11,008 bases of DNA from Limisphaerales bacterium (GTDB lineage: Bacteria; Verrucomicrobiota; Verrucomicrobiia; Limisphaerales; PALSA-1396), in contig PLJQ01000246.1 of assembly GCA_003140275.1 (NCBI GenBank), positions 1 through 11,008 on the forward strand, written 5' to 3'. A model generated the notes under the pieces. That model was not told where the DNA came from. It saw only the letters and a list, made by a program, of their open reading frames with translations, and searched no databases. Shown here one piece after another: positions 1 to 7,177 of the stretch. A program made the translations under genes and the position numbers. Each line of letters begins with the position of its first letter. Within the stretch, counting starts at the first letter, position 1.

Positions 1-1
1 G

Positions 2-169
2 TTTGACCAGCCGTTGGATGACCCGACCGAGCCAGGTGAAGCAATCCCGGCGGGGAACGGCGCACCGGCGACCGGCGGGAACGGCACCAGCCACGGAAAG
101 TCGGAAACGACGCCGGAGGCTGACGCCGCCAGAACTTTGCCCAAGGTCAATCCAACCAAATCAAACTGA
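2..169 (+). CDS. C-terminal tail of an unidentified protein (5' end outside the window)
   Basis: Frame 2 is open from the first base to a TGA at 167-169 and encodes 55 residues of a hydrophilic, Pro/Gly/Ala/Thr-rich tail (beginning FDQPLDDPTEPGEAIPAGNG, ending LPKVNPTKSN). Its composition is that of a disordered C-terminal extension and it has no domain I recognise. An overlapping ORF in the next frame (3-203) is Arg-rich and looks like a shadow. The last codons and the stop fall inside a 10-bp tandem repeat. No function can be assigned. The frame choice rests only on amino-acid composition. Confidence 0.4.
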   Translation, partial: FDQPLDDPTEPGEAIPAGNGAPATGGNGTSHGKSETTPEADAARTLPKVNPTKSN

Positions 170-200
170 ATCAAACCAAATCAAACCAAATCAAACCGGA
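151..200. repeat. 10-bp tandem repeat, five units
   Basis: Five consecutive 10-bp units start at 151, 161, 171, 181 and 191, with consensus TCAAACCAAA. The units at 171 and 181 are identical. The first, second and fifth have one to three differences. The array spans the stop codon of the partial upstream gene. It is a short minisatellite that could vary in copy number by slippage. No regulatory role can be read from it. Confidence 0.85.
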
Positions 201-385
201 TGACAGCCCACACCAGTTACCGTTGCAGATGGGTGGCTGGGCGGCGAACCTCTCACCGGGCTGGCAGCCGATGGGGAGAGTGTTCGTCAGGACGGGCGAG
301 GAGTTGCGTTTTCGACATTCATTTTGAGAACTGCGCCAAATGTCCACAGTCTGTCGAAAGGAAACTCCGGGCCCGCCCCGTAAGA

Positions 386-1366
386 TTACTTCAAGTGTCG
401 CCGGTGAGGATGGGGCGCTGCGGCTTCGGGTTCATTTATCAAAATCAGGCTGTGACTGCCCCGCGCCGAGATCGCCGCGATGTTGGTGATCCCTGGCGGA
501 ACGTCGCACTGGCCGGCGTTGTTGAAGCCCCAGGCGACCAGCGTGCCGTTGCTCAAAAGCGCCAGACTGTGATAATCCCCGGTGGCAATCGCCGCCACGT
601 TCGTCAACCCCTCTGGAACGCTGAACTGGGCGAGTCCGTAGGTGCCCCACGAGACCACGGTGCCGTCGCGCTTCAACGCCAGACTATGATTTCCACCGGC
701 GGCAATGGCCACAACATCATTCAATCCCTCCGGCACCATCGTTTGCCCCCATGTATTTTCGCCCCAGGCGACCACGGTGCGGTTCTGCTGGAGCGCCAGG
801 CTGTGATACATGCCGCCGGCAATGGCGACAACTTGGTGCAACTCCGGAGGGACATCGCATTGGCCGGTCCAGTTGCCACCCCAGGCAACGACCGTGCCGT
901 CGCGCTTCAACGCCAGACTGTGAACGGCGCCGGCGGCAATGGCCACGACCTGCTTCAGCCCGGTGGGAACATTGCATTGGCCGAAATCGCCATATTGACC
1001 GTTCGTCGGACCCCAGGCCAATACTGTTCCACTCCACATCAACGCCAGACTGTGGACATTGCCGGCGGCGATTTGCTTCGCTGGAAACCGGAGCAATTTT
1101 TCAGGGATCGTGGACTGACCGAAACGGTCATCGCCCCAGGCAGCCACCGCGCCGTCGTTCTGCAGCACCACGCTGTGAAAGCTGCCGGCGGCAACCTCCG
1201 GTACGATACCCCGTCTCGGCCGGGAAGGATCAAGGGTAACATCGTAATTCAGGTCCCCCAAGGCAACCACGCTGGCGGCGTGCGCGCCGGTTGCGGTGAA
1301 AAGCAAGACGTGAACGGTGATCAGCACGAGACCCGACAGACGGCGGAGCGTATTTTTTATTTTCAT
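386..1366 (-). CDS. Secreted RCC1-like repeat (beta-propeller) protein
   Basis: This 326-residue protein starts MKIKNTLRRL, followed by a hydrophobic stretch and an AHA-A cleavage site near residue 30, so it is predicted to be exported by Sec. The rest is seven copies of an RCC1-type unit (A-G-x-x-HSLAL-x-x-DGTVVAWG-x-x-x-x-GQ-x-x-VP). The repeat histidines lie at about residues 64, 105, 149, 188, 227, 266 and 305; from the third on the period is exactly 39 residues. RCC1 units form blades of a seven-bladed propeller that usually binds proteins. Here the seventh unit ends after HSLILI and a short His/Arg-rich tail, with no Ig domain or sorting signal. The frame stays open upstream to 1777, but the signal peptide fixes the start at 1366. 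There is no clear Shine-Dalgarno sequence. It is a single gene, divergent from its neighbour. Binding partner and role are unknown. Confidence 0.85.
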   Translation of the reverse strand: MKIKNTLRRLSGLVLITVHVLLFTATGAHAASVVALGDLNYDVTLDPSRPRRGIVPEVAAGSFHSVVLQNDGAVAAWGDDRFGQSTIPEKLLRFPAKQIAAGNVHSLALMWSGTVLAWGPTNGQYGDFGQCNVPTGLKQVVAIAAGAVHSLALKRDGTVVAWGGNWTGQCDVPPELHQVVAIAGGMYHSLALQQNRTVVAWGENTWGQTMVPEGLNDVVAIAAGGNHSLALKRDGTVVSWGTYGLAQFSVPEGLTNVAAIATGDYHSLALLSNGTLVAWGFNNAGQCDVPPGITNIAAISARGSHSLILINEPEAAAPHPHRRHLK

Positions 1367-1939
1367 TCGGATTGACGATTCCAAGGCGTATTCAAAAATG
1401 TGCGGCGACCCAACTACACGGACAAGATTACGAGATCGAGCCGCAAATACTAGTGGGAGGGACGCTGGAAAGGATCCAAGGGAAGCCCCGGGGGCGCCGA
1501 TGACCGGCGCTGGTCCAAGAATTTCCGGATCGGCAGCGGCCCAAAGGCGACGCTCACCCAGTTCGCTTGCGGACTCAATTTCCTTCGTTGGCCGCGGCGG
1601 CCGCCGCCACGAGGAAGATTGGATGCCATCGGATTTGGTTTCCACGAGGCTTTGCCGGGGGTATGCCGCGTTGCCGGCTCCGGTGCCAACGCCGGCTGAA
1701 CGTGGATCAACCCGCATCACCGTGGTCGCGGCGAAACAACGCGAAGGCAGGAGCGGCCAGAAACGGAGGGCTGACAATAATCAGCGCCCCCAAGGTTTAA
1801 AATCGCTGCTTGAACAAAAATTCGCAACGCGCAGTCTAAACCCATGCAGAGTTTCCAAGTTTAACTTTCGCGTTGGATGGTCAGCGGCCAAGGATCTTAA
1901 TTTCAGGCTGGCTCTGTATTACTGTTGCAAGAATTCACA
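1367..1939. other. Divergent intergenic region, no gene supported
   Basis: This 573-bp gap separates the minus-strand RCC1 gene from the plus-strand membrane operon, so promoters for both should lie here. The RCC1 frame stays open upstream to 1777 and several other frames are open, but their products are Arg/Pro-rich without recognisable domains, as expected of GC-rich noncoding DNA. About 1795-1935 is more AT-rich and is the likeliest site of the operon promoter. I see no convincing -35/-10 pair, hairpin terminator or RNA gene. Confidence 0.5.
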
Positions 1940-3685
1940 ATGAAGCGTTGGGTATTTTTTTTGTCATGCGCCATTCTGGGTCTGGGGATGGTCATCTGCG
2001 GTTTGCTGGTGCCGATGCATCTGCGGGCGGTGGATGCCACCGTTGTCGAAAAGGCCGGCCGGAATACCGCGACGTTGGTCGAGCGCGGGTTGGCGCTGGT
2101 GAATGAGAGGAAGTTGGGGGCGGCCCAGTTGCTTTTGCAGGCGGCGCATCAGGAGGGAGTTCCCGACTGCGAGAAACTCGGCCTGGCCGTAACCCATTTG
2201 ACGAAGCAGCATCCCGAGTTACAGGTTTTGGGCGCTCCGGGGCCTCGCGATGACAAGCTGTTCAGTAAGAACGCCGAGGCGGGCAGGCCGCGTCTGCCGC
2301 AGACCGGCGCTCGGTCGAACACCAACCTGCCGTTCACCGAGCTCGTTGTTCGACTGGAGAATCGGGAGCGAGTACTTGAGCTTTTGCGTGGCTCGACGCA
2401 TCCCGGCGTGCAAGAGTTGCTGCGCTGCCGCGCGCTGACCAAAACCGTGCTCTTCCCTTCGTCGCAATCGGCCTCCGGCCAGGCTTTCGACGCGGCCATT
2501 GCGGTGTGTGGACTTCTGCTGGAGGACGGTCACCTGACGCCTGGCTTGAGCAACGCGGTGGTCACGCTGGCCGCCGAAGCCAATCGCGGCGGGGATTCGC
2601 AGCCTTTTGAAGACCTGTTGATGAACGTGATGTCGCTCGGCCAGAGGTTTAACTGGGGTCAACTCGTGCTGTTCCTCGAACGGATTGACGATGCCGGGAC
2701 GCTGCGTTTGCTCGCGAATCAGGTCCGCAACGCCGACGGGCAATTGCCCGTGCTGTTCTCCGCCGTGCAACTTTCCGGCCAACCGGCGGACGTGGCAAAA
2801 TACCTGTTGAATTTCGGCCCGACCGGGCTGAAAGATCTGGGCGCGAGTCTCCGTTTCGGCGCGGGCGGAGTGAATGAGCTTTTGCGGCGCAATCAACCCT
2901 TGTATAGTTCCACCTTCCGCGAGCGGGTGGCAGGCCAGGCTCCACTGGACGCGGTTTTTAATTTAGCGCTGGATTATTCCTTGCGCCGGTCGTGGTTTGC
3001 GATGACCTTGAAGTGGCTTTTGTACCTGACCGGCGGATTTCTGCTGGCCATGGCTCTGCATTTCGCGAGACCGGCGGTGTCGGCCTTGGAGCGACCGCTG
3101 CAAGTGCGCGGGTTCCGTCTGGTCCGCGAAAGTTTATTTGCGCTGAGTTTCCTGCTCGTTGTGCTACTCTTGAGCGAGCCGTTTCTCGCCCGGGAAAGCC
3201 AGAAAGCGGAGGTTCCCTTTCGACCGCGTCTGCCCATGTTGGGTAACGCGGTCCCTGCTGGAAGTGCCGGCGCGAAGTCACCACTTATGAACCAAGCAAA
3301 TAAATTGACCATGTTGTTGTTTTTTGTCGTGCAAGGATTGCTATATATCGCTTGCGTCATGAAGCTGGCGGAAATCCGCCGACAGCGGGTGGCTCCGCGC
3401 ATGAGGCTTAAACTGCTCGAAAATGAAGACCACCTGTTCGACGCGGGTTTGTACCTTGGCTTCCTGGGCACCATCATTGCCTTCATCCTGTACTCGATGA
3501 GCCACGGCCAACAATTCAGCCTGATGGTGGCTTACTCTTCCACGTCGTTTGGCATCATCTTCGTTTCCTTTTTCAAAATCTTCCACCTGCGTCCGGCCCG
3601 CCGAAAACTGCTGCTCGAAGCTGATGCCGCGTCCCTGGCACGTCTTGCGCCGGCCGCCGAACCCACGCTGACCACGCCGTCATGA
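1940..3685 (+). CDS. Six-helix membrane protein with MotA/TolQ/ExbB-like C-terminal channel motif
   Basis: The 581-residue protein has a membrane helix at about 4-26, a largely helical soluble region at 27-350, then five helices at about 352-372, 396-414, 455-475, 502-519 and 527-548. Basic loops (380-396, 477-491, 551-556) place the 27-350 domain outside the cytoplasm. The last two helices read YLGFLGTIIAF (505-515) and AYSSTSFGIIF (531-541). This resembles the GLLGTV ... ALxxTxxGL signature of MotA/TolQ/ExbB proton-channel subunits, with Thr511 and Thr535 at the usual polar positions. A short basic tail follows. The ATG at 1940 is preferred to the in-frame TTG at 1925 because it starts directly at the basic-hydrophobic signal anchor. 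The stop overlaps the next start (ATGA), implying coupled translation. The channel role is inferred from motif resemblance. The soluble domain is unrecognised. Confidence 0.75.
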   Translation: MKRWVFFLSCAILGLGMVICGLLVPMHLRAVDATVVEKAGRNTATLVERGLALVNERKLGAAQLLLQAAHQEGVPDCEKLGLAVTHLTKQHPELQVLGAPGPRDDKLFSKNAEAGRPRLPQTGARSNTNLPFTELVVRLENRERVLELLRGSTHPGVQELLRCRALTKTVLFPSSQSASGQAFDAAIAVCGLLLEDGHLTPGLSNAVVTLAAEANRGGDSQPFEDLLMNVMSLGQRFNWGQLVLFLERIDDAGTLRLLANQVRNADGQLPVLFSAVQLSGQPADVAKYLLNFGPTGLKDLGASLRFGAGGVNELLRRNQPLYSSTFRERVAGQAPLDAVFNLALDYSLRRSWFAMTLKWLLYLTGGFLLAMALHFARPAVSALERPLQVRGFRLVRESLFALSFLLVVLLLSEPFLARESQKAEVPFRPRLPMLGNAVPAGSAGAKSPLMNQANKLTMLLFFVVQGLLYIACVMKLAEIRRQRVAPRMRLKLLENEDHLFDAGLYLGFLGTIIAFILYSMSHGQQFSLMVAYSSTSFGIIFVSFFKIFHLRPARRKLLLEADAASLARLAPAAEPTLTTPS

Positions 3686-5055
3686 ACCGCAGCATCTTGA
3701 TTGTCATTTGCGACTTCCTGCTCGTCAGCCTGCTGGTCTTTTCGTCGCCGGACATCAACCGGGTGACCAATGAGGGAGCGGAGCGAGTCGTCAACGTGGA
3801 GGTCTCCACCAATCAGACTGACAGCGGACACGACCTCGCCGCCGTCATGCGGCTGGCGTTGGACGAGGAGCGGAAAAACCGCGAGCGGTTACTGGGAGAA
3901 CTCGCGAAGACGCGCGACGGAGTGAGCGAGCGCGAGCAACAGGTGCAAACCTTCCAGCAGGCGCTTCAAACCAAGGAGCAACAGTTCGCCGCGGCGCAGA
4001 CCAACATCCAATCCCTGAACCGCCAACTGCAAAGCAGTTCCACCGAAGCCTTGCTTTCGAAGGAAAAGCTCGCCGCGATGGAAGCTGAAATGCGAAGGCA
4101 GCAGGAACAAGCGGCCGCCCGGGAACAACAAATCGCGCAACTCTCGAAAAGCAACCAGTGGGTCCTGGCTGAACGACAACGCCTGGCCGGCCAGCTCCAG
4201 GTCGCTGAAGTGGAGAAACGTCATGCCACCGAACAAGCCACCCGGATGCAGGAACAGGTGAAGATCGAGCGCGAGGAAAAGGCTAAATTGGTCGAGGGAG
4301 TCAAGACCTTGGCGGCCAAGTCAGGTGAATTGGCCCAGGAAATCCGGGAGAACCGTCCGCTGGCTTCCAACACCATCTTCAATGACTTCGCTACCAATCG
4401 GGTGCAAGCCCGCTTTACCGCTTCCAGGCCCGGTTTGATTGGCGAGTCCACCAAGCGCAAAGAAGGGGGCACCTTGCTGGTCACCGACGGGACCAATACG
4501 TTCGCATTGTGCCATGTGCAGGACACGCCCCTGACGTTCTCGGTGCCGGGTACCGAGTGGGAAGGGATCACCGGAACGCTGAGCCGCGGCAGCGCGGTTT
4601 TGCCGATCCGTTCGCTGTCTTTTTGCTGGCCTGACCCGCGCGTGTTGTCAATACCGGTCACCCTGCCGGAAGCCCGCCAACTCGGCTGTAAAATTTACCA
4701 TATCTCGTCCGACCCATACAAATTCCAGGATGCGGTGCTGGTCGGCGCGGGGGAAGGGTACTACGGTGAATGCAAATTCCAGATTGATTTGACCACGCCG
4801 GGATACGTGAAATTGGACAACAGTTTTCTCAAGGGACTGTTCGGCAAATTCAATCCCTCGCGCGGCGATCTGGTTTTCAGCAAGACCGGCGAATTGCTGG
4901 GCGTGATGGCGAACAACTCGTACTGCATGATGTTTCAAAAATTTGACTCGGCGGCAACCTTTCGATTGGGTCAGGACGTGCGTGATCAACATACTGGCGC
5001 AACCCTCTCGCAACTTTATTCGTTCGTACTCCAGTTGCCCGCCAAATTGCAGTAG
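3682..5055 (+). CDS. MotB/ExbD-like membrane anchor with coiled coil and trypsin-like C-terminal domain
   Basis: This 457-residue protein has one N-terminal helix (about 4-21, SILIVICDFLLVSLLVFS) with a single acidic residue, Asp11, placed as is the proton-carrying aspartate of MotB, ExbD and TolR. Residues about 51-225 are a Gln/Glu/Lys/Ala-rich coiled coil. Residues 228-457 form a beta-rich domain resembling trypsin-like peptidases. LLVTDGTNTFALCHV (265-279) mimics the segment around the catalytic His (H278). D318 is a possible acid. PSRGDLVFSKTGELLGVM (392-409) mimics the GNSGGP...GEVIGV segment with S393 as nucleophile. The G-x-S-G-G motif is degenerate, so it may be a pseudo-enzyme. It overlaps the upstream channel-like gene by 4 bp, suggesting one complex with the coiled coil and end domain in the periplasm. 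Gene existence is near certain. The stator and protease readings are inference. Confidence 0.78.
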   Translation: MNRSILIVICDFLLVSLLVFSSPDINRVTNEGAERVVNVEVSTNQTDSGHDLAAVMRLALDEERKNRERLLGELAKTRDGVSEREQQVQTFQQALQTKEQQFAAAQTNIQSLNRQLQSSSTEALLSKEKLAAMEAEMRRQQEQAAAREQQIAQLSKSNQWVLAERQRLAGQLQVAEVEKRHATEQATRMQEQVKIEREEKAKLVEGVKTLAAKSGELAQEIRENRPLASNTIFNDFATNRVQARFTASRPGLIGESTKRKEGGTLLVTDGTNTFALCHVQDTPLTFSVPGTEWEGITGTLSRGSAVLPIRSLSFCWPDPRVLSIPVTLPEARQLGCKIYHISSDPYKFQDAVLVGAGEGYYGECKFQIDLTTPGYVKLDNSFLKGLFGKFNPSRGDLVFSKTGELLGVMANNSYCMMFQKFDSAATFRLGQDVRDQHTGATLSQLYSFVLQLPAKLQ

Positions 5056-5134
5056 CTGGCTTCAAATCGCTCCCGGTGTTGGGCGGGCATTTTGCGCGTA
5101 CCGATCAATGTGCTTATGACTTTTCATCAAGCGA

Positions 5135-5175
5135 CAACCGGACCCTTGTGATTTTTCTTAACTTTTCAACCGGAC
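5135..5175. repeat. Short direct repeat upstream of the aminotransferase gene
   Basis: CAACCGGAC occurs at 5135-5143 and again at 5167-5175, exactly 32 bp apart (about three helical turns). ACTTTTCA precedes or abuts each copy (5119-5126 and 5161-5168). It lies in the 169-bp gap between the membrane operon and the DegT-family gene, 50-90 bp before the TTG start. It could be an operator with two half sites, but it is short enough to be chance. Confidence 0.35.
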
Positions 5176-5224
5176 TTCAATAGGCTGGCGGGACTTGGAA
5201 TTGATATCCTTGATCTGAAAAACA

Positions 5225-6475
5225 TTGATAAAAGATTCTGCCAACAAGCAAAGCAAACTCGCGATCAACGGCGGCAAGCCGGTCTGCACTACCAAGTGGC
5301 TGGCGTGGCCAACTTTTGACAACGCCGAGCGCAAGCAACTGCTGGGCGTGCTGGAGTCTGGTGAGTGGTGGTACGGCGGGAAAGTCCGCCAGTTCGAGGC
5401 GAAGTTCGCCGCGTTTCAAACTGCGCGGTTCGGTGTCTCTTGCACCAACGGCACGGCGGCCATCGAAATGGGTTTGCGCGGATTGGGCGTGCTCCCGGGT
5501 GACGAAGTCATCGTGCCGCCGTACACGTTTATCGCCACCGCCGCCGCGGTCGTGACGGTCGGCGCGATTCCGATCTTTGCGGACATTCTCCCCGGCACCC
5601 TGTGCATCGACCCCGACGATGTGGAGCGGAAGCTGACGCCGCGCACGAAGGCAATCATTCCGGTGCATGTCGGCGGATACGTCGCCGACATGGATCGGCT
5701 GAACAAGATCGCGCGCAAGCACAAACTGCGGGTGCTCGAAGACGCCGCGCATTCATGGGGCACCCAATGGCAAGGCTGGGGCACCGGCACACTCGGCAGG
5801 TGCGGCACGTTCAGTTTCCAAGTCACGAAGAACATCACTGCGGGCGAAGGCGGCATCCTGGTCACCAACGACGAGGCGCTGGCGGACCTTTGCCGCAGTT
5901 ACTCGCACTGCGGCCGCCGCAAGGGCTCTGCCTGGTACGACCACGACTACCTCGGAAGCAACCTGCGCATGACGGAGTTCCAAGCCGCCGTCCTGTTGGC
6001 CCAACTCGGCCGCCTGGAAAAACAAACTCTCAAGCGTCAGGCCAGCGCACAGATTCTCGACCGCGAATTGCAAGATGTGCCGGGGATCCGGTTGCTCACG
6101 CCGGAGCCGCGTATGAACCGCCGTAGTTATCACATGTATATTTTTCGGATCGAGGAGCAGACTTTGGGTGTTTCACGCGACCGTTTCCTCGAGGCTCTTG
6201 TCGCCGAGGGCGTCCCCGCGTCCAAAGGCTGGTATCAGCCGCTTTACGGTAATGGCGTTTTCCGCAACGCGAATCAAGGCCCGGCCAACGGCATCAGCGC
6301 GCCGTTCTTCGGCCGAGGCGTGGATTATACCAAAGTGCATTGCCCCGTTTGTGAGCAGGTTTGCCGGGATGCGGTCTGGATTCCGCAGAACGTGCTGTTG
6401 GCCGATAAAAATACAATCCGGCTGGTGGCCCAGGCGATTCAGAAGGTCGTTGCGAGGGCCGGGCAGCTTCATTGA
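5225..6475 (+). CDS. DegT/DnrJ/EryC1/StrS-family PLP-dependent aminotransferase
   Basis: The 416-residue product belongs to the fold-type I PLP aminotransferases that transfer an amino group, usually from Glu or Gln, to keto-sugars or keto-inositols. Visible landmarks are KLAINGGKPV near the N-terminus, TNGTAA (74-79, phosphate binding), VPPYTFIATA (97-106), LEDAAHSWG (171-179, with Asp173 for the pyridine nitrogen) and FSFQVTKNITAGEGG (196-210). Lys202 is the predicted Schiff-base lysine. Length fits the family. The frame has a TGA at 5216-5218 and no ATG before residue 82, so the TTG at 5225 is the only sensible start. It has no clear Shine-Dalgarno sequence. No sugar-nucleotide or oxidoreductase genes adjoin it, so the substrate cannot be named. 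It is probably a single transcription unit. Confidence 0.92.
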   Translation: MIKDSANKQSKLAINGGKPVCTTKWLAWPTFDNAERKQLLGVLESGEWWYGGKVRQFEAKFAAFQTARFGVSCTNGTAAIEMGLRGLGVLPGDEVIVPPYTFIATAAAVVTVGAIPIFADILPGTLCIDPDDVERKLTPRTKAIIPVHVGGYVADMDRLNKIARKHKLRVLEDAAHSWGTQWQGWGTGTLGRCGTFSFQVTKNITAGEGGILVTNDEALADLCRSYSHCGRRKGSAWYDHDYLGSNLRMTEFQAAVLLAQLGRLEKQTLKRQASAQILDRELQDVPGIRLLTPEPRMNRRSYHMYIFRIEEQTLGVSRDRFLEALVAEGVPASKGWYQPLYGNGVFRNANQGPANGISAPFFGRGVDYTKVHCPVCEQVCRDAVWIPQNVLLADKNTIRLVAQAIQKVVARAGQLH

Positions 6476-6498
6476 GCGACGCGGTGCCGGGTTTTCAA

Positions 6499-6518
6499 CG
6501 GCTTCGTTGATGAAGCCG
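6499..6518. terminator. Hairpin just after the aminotransferase gene
   Basis: CGGCTTC (6499-6505) and GAAGCCG (6512-6518) form a perfect 7-bp stem with a 6-nt loop, about 23 bp after the aminotransferase stop. No T-run follows, so it is not a classical intrinsic terminator. It may instead protect the 3' end or be part of the larger inverted-repeat cluster beginning at 6522. Confidence 0.4.
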
Positions 6519-6521
6519 CAG

Positions 6522-6587
6522 CCGCCGAGTTAAGGAGGCGGAATTATTGACGATTTTCCCGTGGGTTCCGCCTCCACACTTCGGCGG
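6522..6587. repeat. Two-tier inverted repeat upstream of hisI
   Basis: CCGCCGA (6522-6528) pairs with TCGGCGG (6581-6587), and GGAGGCGGAA (6534-6543) pairs perfectly with TTCCGCCTCC (6566-6575). The two stems are separated by a symmetric internal loop of five bases per side, and the end loop is 22 nt. The inner left arm contains AAGGAGG, a perfect anti-16S match, 8 nt before a TTG at 6547. That frame only runs as a shadow across hisI. It may be a palindromic dispersed repeat, a terminator for the upstream gene or a structured hisI leader. Confidence 0.65.
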
Positions 6588-6694
6588 TCGGGCGGTCTTG
6601 TTTGCAAACTCGCTCTGGATCAAGTGCCCGCTGATTTTTTTTCTGTTGGCCCGCACCGGTTCTGCTAACTTCCCCGGCGCATTTGAACACGATC

Positions 6695-7087
6695 ATGAGC
6701 TTCTACGACAAACTGAAATTCGACTCAAACGGATTGATTCCCGCGATTATCCAGGAACAGATGACCGGGCGCGTGTTGATGATGGCCTGGATGAACCGCG
6801 CGTCGCTGGAAAAAACCGTCGCCACGGGCAGGACACATTTCTGGAGCCGTTCGCGCCAGAAATTTTGGATGAAGGGCGAGACGAGCGGCCACACGCAACA
6901 AGTGAAGGACATCGCGTTCGATTGCGACGGCGACGTGCTGCTCATTCAAGTCGGGCAAATCGGCGCGGCCTGTCACGAAGGCTACAAATCGTGCTTCTTC
7001 CGCTCCGTCGAAGGGAAAGGCGAAATGTTCAAGGTCACTGAATCGCAACTTGAAACGCCGGAGCAGATGTACCAGAAGAAAGGATGA
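6695..7087 (+). CDS. hisI: Phosphoribosyl-AMP cyclohydrolase, histidine biosynthesis
   Basis: HisI opens the purine ring of phosphoribosyl-AMP in the third step of histidine synthesis, using Zn and Mg ions in the cytoplasm. The 130-residue product matches the stand-alone enzyme in length and lacks the HisE domain seen in bifunctional HisIE proteins. Diagnostic segments are RVLMMAWMN (26-34), THFWSRSRQKFWMKGETSGH (47-66), the metal-binding FDCDGD (75-80, Asp76/78/80) and GAACHEGYKSCFFR (90-103), with Cys93 and Cys100 as Zn ligands. The ATG at 6695 gives the family's usual N-terminus. An in-frame TTG at 6683 would add four residues. No good Shine-Dalgarno sequence is visible. No other his genes adjoin, so the pathway is dispersed at least here. 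Confidence 0.96.
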   Translation: MSFYDKLKFDSNGLIPAIIQEQMTGRVLMMAWMNRASLEKTVATGRTHFWSRSRQKFWMKGETSGHTQQVKDIAFDCDGDVLLIQVGQIGAACHEGYKSCFFRSVEGKGEMFKVTESQLETPEQMYQKKG

Positions 7088-7089
7088 GG

Positions 7090-7168
7090 TATGAACGATG
7101 AATGATGAAACAGACGCGCCTCGACCGCAGTTTCAGAAACTTCATCGTTCATCATTCATCATTCATCC
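7090..7168. repeat. Facing arrays of 7-bp repeats forming a long hairpin
   Basis: Three 7-bp units of the form (T/G)ATGAAN occupy 7090-7110, and four units TTCATCN occupy 7141-7168, in opposite orientation. GAACGATGAA (7093-7102) pairs perfectly with TTCATCGTTC (7141-7150), and TGAAAC (7106-7111) with GTTTCA (7130-7135), leaving a loop of about 18 nt. Because the units repeat, the arms can pair in more than one register. The structure starts three bases after the hisI stop and ends ten bases before the next gene's GTG. A dispersed repeat or a 3'-end hairpin are the likeliest readings. Confidence 0.75.
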
Positions 7169-7177
7169 CAACCCCCC

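Noticed and set aside
151..200. CRISPR-like array
   Set aside because: The units are only 10 bp and contiguous, without spacers, so it is a simple tandem repeat.
3..203. 66-codon ORF at the left edge
   Set aside because: Its product is Arg-rich with an Asn/Gln/Pro repeat tail read from the 10-bp tandem repeat. The overlapping frame 2-169 looks more like a protein end.
200..1375. Long plus-strand ORF of 391 codons opposite the RCC1 gene
   Set aside because: It is an antisense shadow of the repeat gene. Its product merely mirrors the 117-bp repeats, while the minus strand has a signal peptide and conserved RCC1 units.
1367..1777. 137-codon N-terminal extension of the RCC1 gene
   Set aside because: The frame is open, but the signal peptide beginning at 1366 sets the start and the extension has no recognisable domain.
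6635..6642. Run of eight T as an intrinsic terminator
   Set aside because: No GC-rich stem directly precedes it. The nearest hairpin ends about 48 bp earlier.
6547..7041. TTG-started ORF with a perfect AAGGAGG upstream, overlapping hisI
   Set aside because: Most of it is hisI read in another frame, rich in Arg and His. The Shine-Dalgarno match is one arm of a palindrome and is better explained as repeat structure.
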